The notes under the pieces are model-generated. The model was not told where the DNA came from. It did not search any database and saw only the letters and a program-made list of their open reading frames with translations. A DNA stretch of 64,000 bases from an uncultured Bacteroidota bacterium (GTDB lineage Bacteria > Bacteroidota > Bacteroidia > Chitinophagales > Chitinophagaceae), in assembly GCA_903819975.1 (NCBI GenBank), contig CAIJFI010000007.1:62001-126000 (forward strand), in the 5' to 3' direction. Positions 1 to 8,614 of this stretch are shown here, in pieces. The number at the start of each line of letters is the position of its first letter. Position 1 is the stretch's first letter. A program made the position numbers and the translations under genes.

Positions 1-1382
1 GGTTTTGCTGGACCAAACACATCCTTCCAGTCATAACGGGACCATCCTTGTGTAAGCATTAAATTATCTATCGCAGCTTCCCTTTCAGCTATTGTATGTT
101 TAGTATCATCAAAATAAGATGCAGCCGATTGAACCAACCCATTCATTTCCTTAGAGAGCATTAAATAACTTTCAATATCTTGAATGGCATAAGGAGTTTG
201 TATACTATCTATTAAAAATACAGAAAGCGATAAATTTGAACTTAGTTGTTCCGACAAATTCGTTTTCGCTAAAAGCCCTAATTGAATTTCAGATTTCTTG
301 CTATAAATTTCTTGACTTGTATTCAACTGAATGGACAATCGTTTACTAGGGAATTTAAAATAACTACGTTCACTTACTGGTTGCAAACTACTATTAAAAA
401 TAGTAATACCATTTACCCCTTCCTTTAAATCTGATTTGTCTACATCAAAAACCGTATTGCCATTAAGTATTTTATGCACCAGTGATTTACCAGTAAACTG
501 AGGGCCATGTAATAATAAATAGACATTTTCATCAACAGCACCTCCCAGTTGATGTATTGAAATATTTAGCTTGTCTGAATTGGTATCAAAAATTTGCATT
601 GTATACCCAGCTTTTTGAATAATCGGCAGCATCGGACTCATTAAGCTGTCTCCGATTTTTACAAATGCTCTATATAGTTCGCTATTTTTCGGTTTGAAAA
701 TAAAATGCCCCATTCCCATTTTAAAACTCACAAATTTTACAATGGTGTCATTTCGTTCATTTAATACAATACCGCTACAATCAACACCTAATTCGTTCTC
801 ATCGATTGCTTTAAATGCGATTTTATTTTCTACGCCTTCTAGTAAATGGCCACCTTCGGGAAAAAATTGAAAATCTATATGTGATTTTATTGGAAAGTTG
901 GGCGATTTAGCGCCTTCGTTTATCGTATTGACAATAGTAATAGCTTGTTCAAAAAAAGCATCAGGTCCTTCATTTCTCATCCACTGTGTATAGGCCCTTA
1001 ATGTGTAGTTACCAGACAAGACACTCTCTGGAAGTTTAATATTTCCATCCCCAAAGCCACCCGCTAATTGAATTTTAGCATGTAGCACCGATTGTTTTTT
1101 GTTGTTAATAATTTCCAGATAAACCAGCTTGCTTATACCACTTGGCTTGTGTAATAAAGCATCGGTTACATAAAATTTCATCCATACCTCCTCACCTGCT
1201 ACATAAAATGTCTTGTCTGTATGGACAAATAACCGCTCTTGATAATGATATTTTTGATAGTTGGCCATTTTTTCTCCTATCAACCTACTAGTGTCATTTT
1301 GAGCAAACACTAGATCACTTATGCAAAGTAAAACTGTGCATAAGATAAGACTATTAATATAAGAATTTGTTTTATTTGACAT
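1..1382 (-). CDS. MG2-type (macroglobulin-like) secreted protein, C-terminus beyond window
   Basis: The reading frame starts at an ATG at 1380-1382 and runs off the left edge, giving about 460 residues. A signal peptide of about 28 residues ends near LVFAQ. A motif HTDKTFYVAGEEVWMK follows, which is typical of the MG2 macroglobulin-like domains that Bacteroidota encode beside TonB receptors. Beta-rich sequence continues to the edge. The start lies 17 bp after the stop of the DUF4249 gene, so it is probably the last known gene of the TonB-DUF4249-MG2 operon. Such proteins are thought to act at the outer membrane with the receptor; the substrate is unknown. Confidence 0.75.
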   Translation of the reverse strand, partial: MSNKTNSYINSLILCTVLLCISDLVFAQNDTSRLIGEKMANYQKYHYQERLFVHTDKTFYVAGEEVWMKFYVTDALLHKPSGISKLVYLEIINNKKQSVLHAKIQLAGGFGDGNIKLPESVLSGNYTLRAYTQWMRNEGPDAFFEQAITIVNTINEGAKSPNFPIKSHIDFQFFPEGGHLLEGVENKIAFKAIDENELGVDCSGIVLNERNDTIVKFVSFKMGMGHFIFKPKNSELYRAFVKIGDSLMSPMLPIIQKAGYTMQIFDTNSDKLNISIHQLGGAVDENVYLLLHGPQFTGKSLVHKILNGNTVFDVDKSDLKEGVNGITIFNSSLQPVSERSYFKFPSKRLSIQLNTSQEIYSKKSEIQLGLLAKTNLSEQLSSNLSLSVFLIDSIQTPYAIQDIESYLMLSKEMNGLVQSAASYFDDTKHTIAEREAAIDNLMLTQGWSRYDWKDVFGPAK

Positions 1383-1399
1383 GTTGAATGGATAAATCA

Positions 1400-2563
1400 T
1401 TACCAAAAATTAGGTTTTGCATTGGTGCCTCCCTTTACCCTACAGTCGACACAAGATTTTTTAATGATCACTAAATAAGGAATATTATTTCCTGTGAAAT
1501 ACCAAGGCGCATAACTTGTGTCTGCATATTTATAAATTCTAAAATCAGCAGGATCCGTATCTATTAACTGTGAACTACATTCAAAACCAGGCAATTGCTT
1601 TATCCAATTATTCACTTCACTATTACTTATAAAGAGCCTTTTTTGTTGTATACTGGATGCAGAAACATAGCCAATAACTTGTTCAGTTGGGTCAGAAATG
1701 CAAGTAATATTGCTTGTTAACTGTGAAGGCATTAGATCAAACAAAGAGCCAAGATTTTGAGAATTATTCTGTACCAATTGCCAGTAATTATAAGCTTCTT
1801 GGCTAAGCGCATATTGACTCACTAAGACACTATATCTAATGGTTAGTCTTTCATCATTAAAAGGAATAAAATGTAACGACTGCAAGCTTATAATATCCTT
1901 CGCAAGACCTGTAGAATTGCCTACTACAATTTTAGGAGATGCATTTGTAGTCCAACATTGGTGAATTTGTAAAGGATCATTTAAAAAATCAATCCCCAAT
2001 GAATGTATATAGCCATTCACATTTACCCATTGGGCAATTTCCTTTGTATTGTGTTGCCAGGTTTCCACAAAATCCCATCTATAATATTTGGTGGCATTTT
2101 CGGGATCATGTGTACTCACTTTAATATTCACCCCATTGTTGATCAAGTCCTGATTCCAACTAATACTGTCAATAGAAGGAGTTGTTTTGGGAATAACAAA
2201 TGCAGATTGATATTGATGCCCATTCGCTGTTGTGATTTGAATTTTATACTGGTCTGCTGTATTTAAATGCAAGGGCTGACTGGCATATTTTCCTAAGTTA
2301 TTTGAATCCACTAAATTATAAATCACACCAGCTCCGCTAACAATTTTAATTTTTGCATTTAATTCAGGGATAAAACTTACAGTATCGGACAAATTTTTAC
2401 TTCTACTTAAAACAACGGTTGTTACTCCATTATTGCCTGTATTAATAACTCCATCAATCACTAAATAATTATTACTTGCTTTAATAGCAGGAGGGTCATA
2501 TGGCTTTACACATGCACTCAAAAGTAGCATCATAAAAACAATATATGAAAGGGGCTGCTTCAT
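1400..2563 (-). CDS. DUF4249 domain outer-membrane lipoprotein
   Basis: A 387-residue protein with a lipoprotein signal peptide (lipobox LLLSAC, Cys18) followed by PYDPP and the beta-rich DUF4249 fold, beginning with a conserved YLVIDGVINTG segment. It starts 5 bp after the stop of the TonB receptor gene and is followed closely by the MG2 gene, so the three are very probably one transcript. DUF4249 proteins are regularly paired with TonB receptors carrying a carboxypeptidase-D-like N-terminal domain and probably sit on the receptor as an accessory lipoprotein. Substrate unknown. A second such pair lies at 20474-24010. Confidence 0.85.
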   Translation of the reverse strand: MKQPLSYIVFMMLLLSACVKPYDPPAIKASNNYLVIDGVINTGNNGVTTVVLSRSKNLSDTVSFIPELNAKIKIVSGAGVIYNLVDSNNLGKYASQPLHLNTADQYKIQITTANGHQYQSAFVIPKTTPSIDSISWNQDLINNGVNIKVSTHDPENATKYYRWDFVETWQHNTKEIAQWVNVNGYIHSLGIDFLNDPLQIHQCWTTNASPKIVVGNSTGLAKDIISLQSLHFIPFNDERLTIRYSVLVSQYALSQEAYNYWQLVQNNSQNLGSLFDLMPSQLTSNITCISDPTEQVIGYVSASSIQQKRLFISNSEVNNWIKQLPGFECSSQLIDTDPADFRIYKYADTSYAPWYFTGNNIPYLVIIKKSCVDCRVKGGTNAKPNFW

Positions 2564-2567
2564 CTAT

Positions 2568-5351
2568 TTAAAATTTAACATTGTAAGTGATAAATGGAAT
2601 CATGGTGCCAAATAAGGAGAGTTGGTTGCCTTGTACATGACCATTGGTATTAATAAAATACACGGAATATGCATTTTGCCTTGCGGTCAAATTATACACG
2701 CCGAATGACCAAGCATTATGCAATTTTTGTTTCACTTTATGATTGCCCTCTATGTTTATAGAAATATCTGTTCTAAAATAATCTGGAATTCTGTATTGAT
2801 TTCGCTCAGAATAATACAAGGAACTCGCACCTCCAATATTAAATTGTGCCAATGGAAGCGTGATAGGCCTTCCAGTACTATATACCAAATTGCCGGATAT
2901 ACTTATACGATGCGAGAACTGATAGTTCGCTATTACACTAACATTATGTGGCTTATCAAAATCAGCTGGATAATATTTTCCATTATTAATCGACTCCCCC
3001 TGCCCATTTGAATTGTCCGTCTTTAAAAAAGTTCTTGAATAAGTATAACTAAGCCACCCATTTAATTGACCTGCATTTTTCTTAACCAAAAATTCAATTC
3101 CATAGGCTTTACCATTGCTATTTAACACATCTGTTTCAATGTGATGATTCAATACTAAACTTGCTCCACTTTTATAATCAATATAATTTTCGATCGTTTT
3201 GTAATAAACTTCTACTGAGGTTTCAATAGTATTTCCGGCCAAATTTTTATAGTACCCCATGGCATATTGTGTTCCCTTTTGTGGTCGTATATTAGGGTCA
3301 CTTAATTTCCAAATATCTGTGGGAGAAATGGCAGTAGTATTGGAAAGCATGTGAATATATTGACTAGTGGTATTATAACTTAGTTTCATTGAGCTATTAT
3401 TCCCTAATTCATACCTCATAGAGAATCTATATTCAGGAGCACTATAAGTTTTAACCAGGCTTCCAGCATGATAATGCAAAGTGTCCATAATGCTTGCTAA
3501 TGATCTTGACATATTGGGCAAATAGGTATACACGTCATGGGCACCTAAATAATTAAATACCCCATAGTGTACTCCTGCATTAATGGATAACTTCGAGTTA
3601 ACAGTATAACTATCGCCCAAATAAATTGCAGATTCTAAAGCCTGTTCAATGGGTACAACATTAGGAACTACAAGGGAAGCTGCTCCAAATGGCTGATAAG
3701 TTCCTGGATGTAATAAATATTTTATACTAGTCACCCCAAAATCTAATGCATGTTTATTGCTTAATTTGTAATTATAATCTGCCCTAAAATTAAGTTGATT
3801 AATGTCAAAACTTAATTGATACCCATTAATAGGTACATACTTACTTGAAACACCATACTGATATTGATCTTCTCCAATCAGTACAACACCATTTAACCTG
3901 TTGTTATAAACATGGCGCCATTTTAAATTAATACTTTTGTTGCCATATTGATAAGCAGTATCATTATTGAAATTAAAATTGTCATTACTCATGTATCCAG
4001 TCAGGTACAAATTATTTTTAGCATTAATGGTATGGGTAACATGTAAATTAAGGTCATAAAAATTGGCATCACTCCTATTATAAGCTTCATTAGGAAGGCT
4101 ATGCAAAATCCAATTTGAATACGTAGTCCTACCACCAACAATCACGGTTGTTTTGCCGTCATTTAATGGACCTTCTAAAGTAAGCTTACTTGTCAAAGGG
4201 CTTATACCCGCAACGCCAGTCCATTTTTTATTATTCCCTTCCTTCATTTCTACATCTAATACCGACGATAAACGCCCGCTGTATTTTTCAGGAATGGCGC
4301 TTTTATACAACTCAATACTTTTAACAATATCAGGATCAAAGGCACTAAAGAATCCAAAAAGATGAGATGGATTATAAATTGTCGCGTTGTTAAACAATAT
4401 TAAGTTTTGATCTGTTGATCCACCTCTAACATTAAATCCTGTAGTCGCTTCGCCAACCGAAGTTACGCCAGGTAAAGTCAAAACCACTTTCATTATATCT
4501 GCTTCTCCAAAAACCATGGGTACCGACTTAATAGATTTAATATTAAGTTTAACTATACCCATTTGCATACTCCTTACATTCGCACTCTTTTCTTTATTGT
4601 AAACAATGATTTCTTTTAAATTTTCAACAAAATCAGAAAGCTCAATATTTAATTTTCCGTCCTCATGTAAACCCAATTGTAACTTAACTTCTTTTTTCCC
4701 CATGCTAGAAACTTTAAGCAAATGTCCTCCCTTGGGCAAGGACAAAGAGTAATAACCAAACTGATCGGTATGGGTGCTAATGAATGGGGAGTCGATGTAA
4801 ATAGTTGCACCCGAAATGGCTTCTCCATTGCTAATATCTTTAACATAACCCGTAATGATAGCTTTACCAATATCTCTTCCTACATTTTTACCAATTTCAA
4901 TTAATTTTTGTTCCGAAGCAATTTTAAGTTTGTCATTGTTGCGAACTCTATTATAATCCACATTAATTACCTCTCGTGCAGTATCTAACCAATTGCCGTT
5001 TTGAATAAATAAATTGGCAGGTAGATTTGTTTTTATTTTACCTTGTAAAGAGACAAATGCCCTGTTAAAAACATCTATGGAATACTTGTATTTTGTTGTA
5101 GAAAATATTTGGGAAAAGACTTGTTCAATGGTAGCATCTTGTACATTGATCGAAAATGAAAATTCATCAAACTCCCTTACATCATAAAATAACTGGTAAT
5201 GATATTTTGCTAAAACACTGTCGCCCAAATCCTGCATACGACAAGCAGTACATTTGAAATTTGCATTTAATCCAGCTTGAGCTGCAGTGCCATTGGGTGA
5301 TAAAAACACCCCTACAATTAGGCCAATCAATACATATAGTTTTCTAGTCAT
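2568..5351 (-). CDS. TonB-dependent receptor with CarboxypepD_reg-like domain
   Basis: A 927-residue outer-membrane receptor. After a signal peptide (ending near GTAAQA) comes a divergent secretin/TonB N-terminal-like region (about 30-150). A carboxypeptidase-D regulatory-like domain (ITGYVKDISNGEAISGATIY, about 165-245) and a plug (SVPMVFGEADIMKVVLTLPG, then FNVRGGSTDQNLILFNNA) follow, then a long 22-strand-type barrel ending in aromatic-rich FITYNVKF. The start codon overlaps the stop of the upstream gene by one base (TAATG), which indicates translational coupling. It belongs to the class that pairs with DUF4249 rather than SusD, so polysaccharide import is unlikely. Ligand unknown. Confidence 0.9.
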   Translation of the reverse strand: MTRKLYVLIGLIVGVFLSPNGTAAQAGLNANFKCTACRMQDLGDSVLAKYHYQLFYDVREFDEFSFSINVQDATIEQVFSQIFSTTKYKYSIDVFNRAFVSLQGKIKTNLPANLFIQNGNWLDTAREVINVDYNRVRNNDKLKIASEQKLIEIGKNVGRDIGKAIITGYVKDISNGEAISGATIYIDSPFISTHTDQFGYYSLSLPKGGHLLKVSSMGKKEVKLQLGLHEDGKLNIELSDFVENLKEIIVYNKEKSANVRSMQMGIVKLNIKSIKSVPMVFGEADIMKVVLTLPGVTSVGEATTGFNVRGGSTDQNLILFNNATIYNPSHLFGFFSAFDPDIVKSIELYKSAIPEKYSGRLSSVLDVEMKEGNNKKWTGVAGISPLTSKLTLEGPLNDGKTTVIVGGRTTYSNWILHSLPNEAYNRSDANFYDLNLHVTHTINAKNNLYLTGYMSNDNFNFNNDTAYQYGNKSINLKWRHVYNNRLNGVVLIGEDQYQYGVSSKYVPINGYQLSFDINQLNFRADYNYKLSNKHALDFGVTSIKYLLHPGTYQPFGAASLVVPNVVPIEQALESAIYLGDSYTVNSKLSINAGVHYGVFNYLGAHDVYTYLPNMSRSLASIMDTLHYHAGSLVKTYSAPEYRFSMRYELGNNSSMKLSYNTTSQYIHMLSNTTAISPTDIWKLSDPNIRPQKGTQYAMGYYKNLAGNTIETSVEVYYKTIENYIDYKSGASLVLNHHIETDVLNSNGKAYGIEFLVKKNAGQLNGWLSYTYSRTFLKTDNSNGQGESINNGKYYPADFDKPHNVSVIANYQFSHRISISGNLVYSTGRPITLPLAQFNIGGASSLYYSERNQYRIPDYFRTDISINIEGNHKVKQKLHNAWSFGVYNLTARQNAYSVYFINTNGHVQGNQLSLFGTMIPFITYNVKF

Positions 5352-6118
5352 TAATTGGAAATTGAATCATAATATTTTAATACTTTAATGGTAGCGAACT
5401 CGAAATTTTGGATAAAATCCACTGCTTCCTTTTTTACATAGTCCTGCACCTGCTGTTTTTTATCTGCACAAAAACTAAAAACATCTTTTTCTGATTTTAT
5501 TTTAGTCCAAATGCCGCTTCGCTCAATTGCAAATTGATCATAGTTTGTATAAGTTGCTGTTTGCTCTTCGGCCTTTTTTGTTGGCTTTAATATTTTATCA
5601 TGCAGCTTCCAAAAAGATATTTGACCCTCTAAAAGTCGCTCCGCATAAATTTGTTTACTATTAGTCAGTTTTACCAACCCTGTGGGGATCTTATAAAATT
5701 GATGCTTGCCAATGCTAAAGTAATCGACACGTTCATTGAATAACTCAATAAGTGTATGGGTAACCGGATGGTTGATTAAAACCTTTTGATCCAACAGTTG
5801 AAACTTAACAGGCAATGTATAGCTAACCCCTCCATAACTCACCATCCCATCAACTAGTGAGTCCGTCATAAAAAAAGGAGTTCCATTAATATTTTGATGC
5901 AAAGATTCTAATGAGACAAATTCAACATACTCATTGCCGGAATATAATAATGCATTTTCATTTACACCCCGTTTGAAATAGTTGATTGCCTCCAATTTTG
6001 ACTGCTCCATAAATAAGGAATCCTTAGTAGTTTGAGATAGCACTACATTTACACTCAATACCCAAAAAATAAAGGTGGATATTGAAAAAAGAACACTGGT
6101 GATGCATTTTGATTTCAT
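5351..6118 (-). CDS. Unknown secreted protein coupled to TonB receptor
   Basis: A 255-residue protein with an N-terminal hydrophobic stretch (about residues 8-28, ending near VVLSQ) that fits a signal peptide. No family is recognised. The body is mixed alpha/beta, with a central segment on VLINHPVTHTLIELF and a charged C-terminal part. Its stop overlaps the ATG of the downstream TonB receptor by one nucleotide, so the two are almost certainly made together, and it may be an accessory factor or sensor for that receptor. Function not assigned. Confidence 0.7.
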   Translation of the reverse strand: MKSKCITSVLFSISTFIFWVLSVNVVLSQTTKDSLFMEQSKLEAINYFKRGVNENALLYSGNEYVEFVSLESLHQNINGTPFFMTDSLVDGMVSYGGVSYTLPVKFQLLDQKVLINHPVTHTLIELFNERVDYFSIGKHQFYKIPTGLVKLTNSKQIYAERLLEGQISFWKLHDKILKPTKKAEEQTATYTNYDQFAIERSGIWTKIKSEKDVFSFCADKKQQVQDYVKKEAVDFIQNFEFATIKVLKYYDSISN

Positions 6119-6153
6119 CTAATAATAGTATGAGGCCTAAAAGTAGTGAATTA

Positions 6154-7116
6154 CTAATATGTTGCTTCAATTTTCTCCCCTTTAATAGGAGAATATTCCA
6201 ATTTCAAAACTCCATTTACTTTTAGTTGATCAAAATAACATTTAGCACCAGTTGCCTTTGTCATGTCCTCCGCATTTTGTAAATGAAAATGTAAATGAGC
6301 TTCTGAAGAATTTCCAGAATTTCCACACAAACCTAATAATGCTCCTGCGCTTACTTTTTGACCCTGCTTCACAACGATGGAATGTTGTTTAAAATGCGCA
6401 AAAAAAGCAAACTCGCCATTTGATGTTTTAATGATGACAGTATTTCCAGGGATATAAATAGGATTTAGCACTCCTGGAATATTATCCTTTACGCCATCAA
6501 CAACCAATACTACTTCACCATCACATGGTGCATATAATTCCTTACCAAAAGCATAATAGTCCTCATTAGTCTCCCCTGTACCTTTGTGGGTATAACCTTG
6601 CTCATCTTTAATCAAGATATCAAAAGCATTTTTTTGAGCAAGACTTTCTACATGATAGTTTTGCTCCTTTGTATCTCCACCCCATGTAACTGTCCACTCC
6701 CCTTTAAACGGCAATTGCATTTTGGTAGTATTCCTTATAATTTCTTTTGTTTCGGTATAGGGTTTAAATAATAAACCTGCAATTTCATTCTTTGGATTCA
6801 ATGTTAATGTCATTCCTAAAACAGCATTATCAAAAGTAGTTTCGTATAATGCTGAAGAACTTTGTAATCTAACAAACCTTATTTTCTTAATAGATCCTAG
6901 TTGTAATTTTAACCCTGCACTTACCTGTGTAAATTTTTCAATTGGTAAGGCTGCATTCATTTCAGAAGAAAACAACGCTACAATACTGTCATTTTTACTT
7001 GCATTAAAAAAAGACACAAATTTTGTTGACACTTGTTTATAGTTGTCTTTTTCAGTCTGCGAAATAGCAGAATTGAAAATTGATAAAAAAGCAATAAGAA
7101 TGAGTAAGTTTTTCAT
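6154..7116 (-). CDS. M23-family metallopeptidase with N-terminal DUF3887-like domain
   Basis: A 320-residue secreted protein with a signal peptide of about 19 residues. Residues about 25-120 resemble the DUF3887/NTF2-like domain that precedes peptidases and hydrolases. Residues about 150-300 form a LytM/M23 domain with ELYAPCDGEVVLVV, the conserved GNSGNSSEAHLHFHL segment and its HxH zinc ligands. The first zinc-binding motif is less canonical (THKGTGETNEDYYAFG), so activity should not be assumed. M23 enzymes cut peptidoglycan cross-bridges or act as scaffolds. It precedes the TonB cluster on the same strand with a 35-bp gap. Confidence 0.85.
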   Translation of the reverse strand: MKNLLILIAFLSIFNSAISQTEKDNYKQVSTKFVSFFNASKNDSIVALFSSEMNAALPIEKFTQVSAGLKLQLGSIKKIRFVRLQSSSALYETTFDNAVLGMTLTLNPKNEIAGLLFKPYTETKEIIRNTTKMQLPFKGEWTVTWGGDTKEQNYHVESLAQKNAFDILIKDEQGYTHKGTGETNEDYYAFGKELYAPCDGEVVLVVDGVKDNIPGVLNPIYIPGNTVIIKTSNGEFAFFAHFKQHSIVVKQGQKVSAGALLGLCGNSGNSSEAHLHFHLQNAEDMTKATGAKCYFDQLKVNGVLKLEYSPIKGEKIEATY

Positions 7117-7162
7117 GGATGCAAATTAGTGTAATTTGGACTGATGTTTTCATGACACAACA

Positions 7163-7190
7163 AAGGACCCACGATTTAACGTAAGTCCTT
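7163..7190 (-). repeat. Leftmost remnant of the tRNA-Met att unit (terminator hairpin only)
   Basis: An exact copy of the 28-bp hairpin that terminates the tRNA-Met gene at 36036-36063: stem AAGGACTTACG pairing with CGTGGGTCCTT on the minus strand. The sequence to its left (GATGTTTTCATGACACAAC) resembles the flank of the real tRNA terminator (GATGTTTTCCTCACACAAC). The tRNA part is missing here. It sits upstream of the M23 gene in the otherwise gene-free stretch 7117-7334 and marks the left end of the visible cassette array. Confidence 0.75.
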
Positions 7191-7292
7191 AGAACTAGTT
7201 CTAAAAATTAGGTAAGTTATTTAAAATGCTTAAAATCAATGATTTTGACCAAAATAAACAGGGTGATTAATGAAGAACAGTGCACCAGCAGA

Positions 7293-7516
7293 ATGATTGA
7301 AATAATTGATTAACTTTGCTTAACTAAATACTGCATGAGAGATGACATACAACATATCCTTTCTGGAAAGAGCCAAGTTAAGCACCATCATCTTATCCAA
7401 GCAGCCTGCAGTTACCTTAAAGGAAGCCAAGGAACAAGCACAATGGCTAAAGACCACCAGCAGCACAAAGAAGAAGAAACAAAGAGCTTAGTTCAATTTG
7501 CAGATGACAATAATCT
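7293..7516 (+). repeat. Direct repeat copy 1: promoter plus N-terminal module
   Basis: About 220 bp matching 8221-8444 at roughly 92 percent by eye. It covers a putative promoter and the first 55-60 codons of the gene at 7335. Similarity stops near the codons for DNNLW, after which the two genes diverge completely. Both copies lie a short distance into their cassettes. Confidence 0.85.
7311..7318 (+). promoter_or_regulatory. Bacteroidota -7 box TAACTTTG
   Basis: Matches TAnnTTTG, 16 bp before the ATG at 7335, and is conserved in the second copy at 8239-8246. No clear TTG at the -33 distance. Suggests that the cassette gene carries its own promoter. Confidence 0.5.
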
Positions 7517-7952
7517 TTGGGTGAAGAATATCAGTATAGATTTATACGTTTCGCAAGGTGCCGAACAGAAGGTCTACTTAAAAGATGGCTCAACTGTTCT
7601 TAAATTGAATGATGCAATTTACTACGCAAGTTGGGTTGATTATTTTCACAACCTCTTACTGAATAATTTATTTTTCCCTGATACTTCATATCAACTATTG
7701 GGTTTTCACAAAGATTTGGATGTATTATATGCTGTGGTTGAACAGCCTTTTGTAAAAGCAAATGAAAAAACAGATTTAAATATGGTAAAAGCCTTTTTAG
7801 AAAATAATGGCTTTATTAATAAAAAGAACCACGACTATTATAATGAGGAGCTAAATTTGATTCTAGAAGATCTTCATGACGAAAATGTATTAACACAAAA
7901 TGGTATGCTCTATTTTATAGATACTGTGTTTTATATCGTTAGTCCCAAATAA
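7335..7952 (+). CDS. Polyvalent-protein-type Ser/Thr/Tyr kinase-like protein
   Basis: 205 residues in two parts. Residues 1-60 form a short module (MRDDIQHILSG, then KEEETKSLVQFADDNNLW) that is duplicated at 8263. Residues about 70-200 match the kinase-like domain of polyvalent proteins: GAEQKVYL (75-82) with the following VLKL lysine as candidate ATP-binding residue, VEQPFV hinge (135-140), DLHDENVL (179-186) as catalytic loop and FIDTVF as the metal-binding segment. In the family these domains are linked to mobile elements and conflict systems; no substrate is known. It is the only gene of its 0.9-kb cassette and ends in a strong terminator. Confidence 0.75.
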   Translation: MRDDIQHILSGKSQVKHHHLIQAACSYLKGSQGTSTMAKDHQQHKEEETKSLVQFADDNNLWVKNISIDLYVSQGAEQKVYLKDGSTVLKLNDAIYYASWVDYFHNLLLNNLFFPDTSYQLLGFHKDLDVLYAVVEQPFVKANEKTDLNMVKAFLENNGFINKKNHDYYNEELNLILEDLHDENVLTQNGMLYFIDTVFYIVSPK

Positions 7953-7980
7953 TCACTTTCCAAAAAAGTTCCTTAAAAAC

Positions 7981-8009
7981 AGAAAGTCGGCCCTTAAAGC
8001 CGACTTTCT
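7981..8009 (+). terminator. Hairpin terminator after kinase-like gene
   Basis: An 11-bp perfect stem AGAAAGTCGGC / GCCGACTTTCT with a 7-nt loop, 28 bp after the stop of the kinase-like gene. A second perfect inverted repeat (GTTATTTTATAAAATAAC, 8039-8056) follows, immediately before the tRNA-derived repeat. It occupies the place where other att units carry the shared tRNA terminator. Confidence 0.75.
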
Positions 8010-8060
8010 GAAGTCATAGGTTATTCTTTAAAAAAATAGTTATTTTATAAAATAACATTG

Positions 8061-8206
8061 TAGCGAGACCGGGATTTGAACCCGGGACCTCAGGGTTATG
8101 AAGATTTTTTGAGAAAATGAAAGCGTTGATTTGTAATGCGTTATATTTTGACAAAACCGAAAACAACCGATTACAGTCGAATTCAGGGGGTGTTTTCCTC
8201 ACACAG
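8061..8206 (-). repeat. att unit A1: tRNA-Met 3' fragment plus conserved arm
   Basis: 8061-8102 is identical to the last 42 nt of the tRNA-Met gene (anticodon loop TTCATAA to position 73). From 8103 the sequence leaves the tRNA and enters the conserved arm of about 104 bp (ATTTTTTGAGAAAATGAAAG onward), which ends with GGTGTTTTCCTCACACAG. The tRNA 5' half is absent, so no tRNA is made here. This copy lacks the common AAGGAC terminator hairpin on its left side and has different hairpins instead. Confidence 0.85.
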
Positions 8207-8220
8207 GGTATGCTAAATTT

Positions 8221-8444
8221 ATGATTGAATTAATTCATTAACTTTGCTTAACTAAATACTGCATGAGAGATGACATACAACATATCCTTTCTGGAACGAG
8301 CCAAGTTAAGCACCACCATCTTATCCAAACAACCTGCAGTTACCTTAAAAGAAGCCAAGGAACAAGCTCAATGGTTAAAGACCAACAGCAGCACAAAGAA
8401 GAAGAAACAAAGAGACTAGTTCAATTTGCAGAAGAAAATAATCT
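8221..8444 (+). repeat. Direct repeat copy 2: promoter plus N-terminal module
   Basis: Second copy of the 7293-7516 repeat, starting only 15 bp after the end of the att arm. It contains the -7 box TAACTTTG (8239-8246) and the N-terminal module of the gene at 8263. Confidence 0.85.
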
Positions 8445-8565
8445 TTTAGATAATATAATGATTGGAGGCGTTAGTAAAAATATTGGATATACAAATTGGT
8501 GGGACATATTCTATAATTGGGATGATGCAAAGAGAAATAAAACAAAATTATATTTCTTAAAATAG
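8263..8565 (+). CDS. Truncated relative of the 7335 protein, kinase domain lost
   Basis: 100 residues. The first 60 are nearly identical to the 7335 protein (MRDDIQHILSG...EEETKRLVQFAEENNL). The remaining 40 (GGVSKNIGYTNWWDIFYNWD) are unrelated to the kinase domain and resemble nothing recognised. The start ATG, promoter and upstream spacing match the intact copy. It may be a degraded copy in which a deletion joined the N-terminal module to foreign sequence, or a small protein that reuses the module. No kinase motifs remain. Confidence 0.55.
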   Translation: MRDDIQHILSGTSQVKHHHLIQTTCSYLKRSQGTSSMVKDQQQHKEEETKRLVQFAEENNLLDNIMIGGVSKNIGYTNWWDIFYNWDDAKRNKTKLYFLK

Positions 8566-8614
8566 AACATAATTAAAGAGCTCAATTTATTAAAGGAAAA
8601 AATACTTAGAATTC

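Noticed and set aside
8014-8202. Open frame of 62 codons on the minus strand across unit A1
   Set aside because: It is a translation through the tRNA fragment (NPEVPGSNPGLAT) and the arm. The same frame contains stops in units A3 and A4, so it is not a gene.
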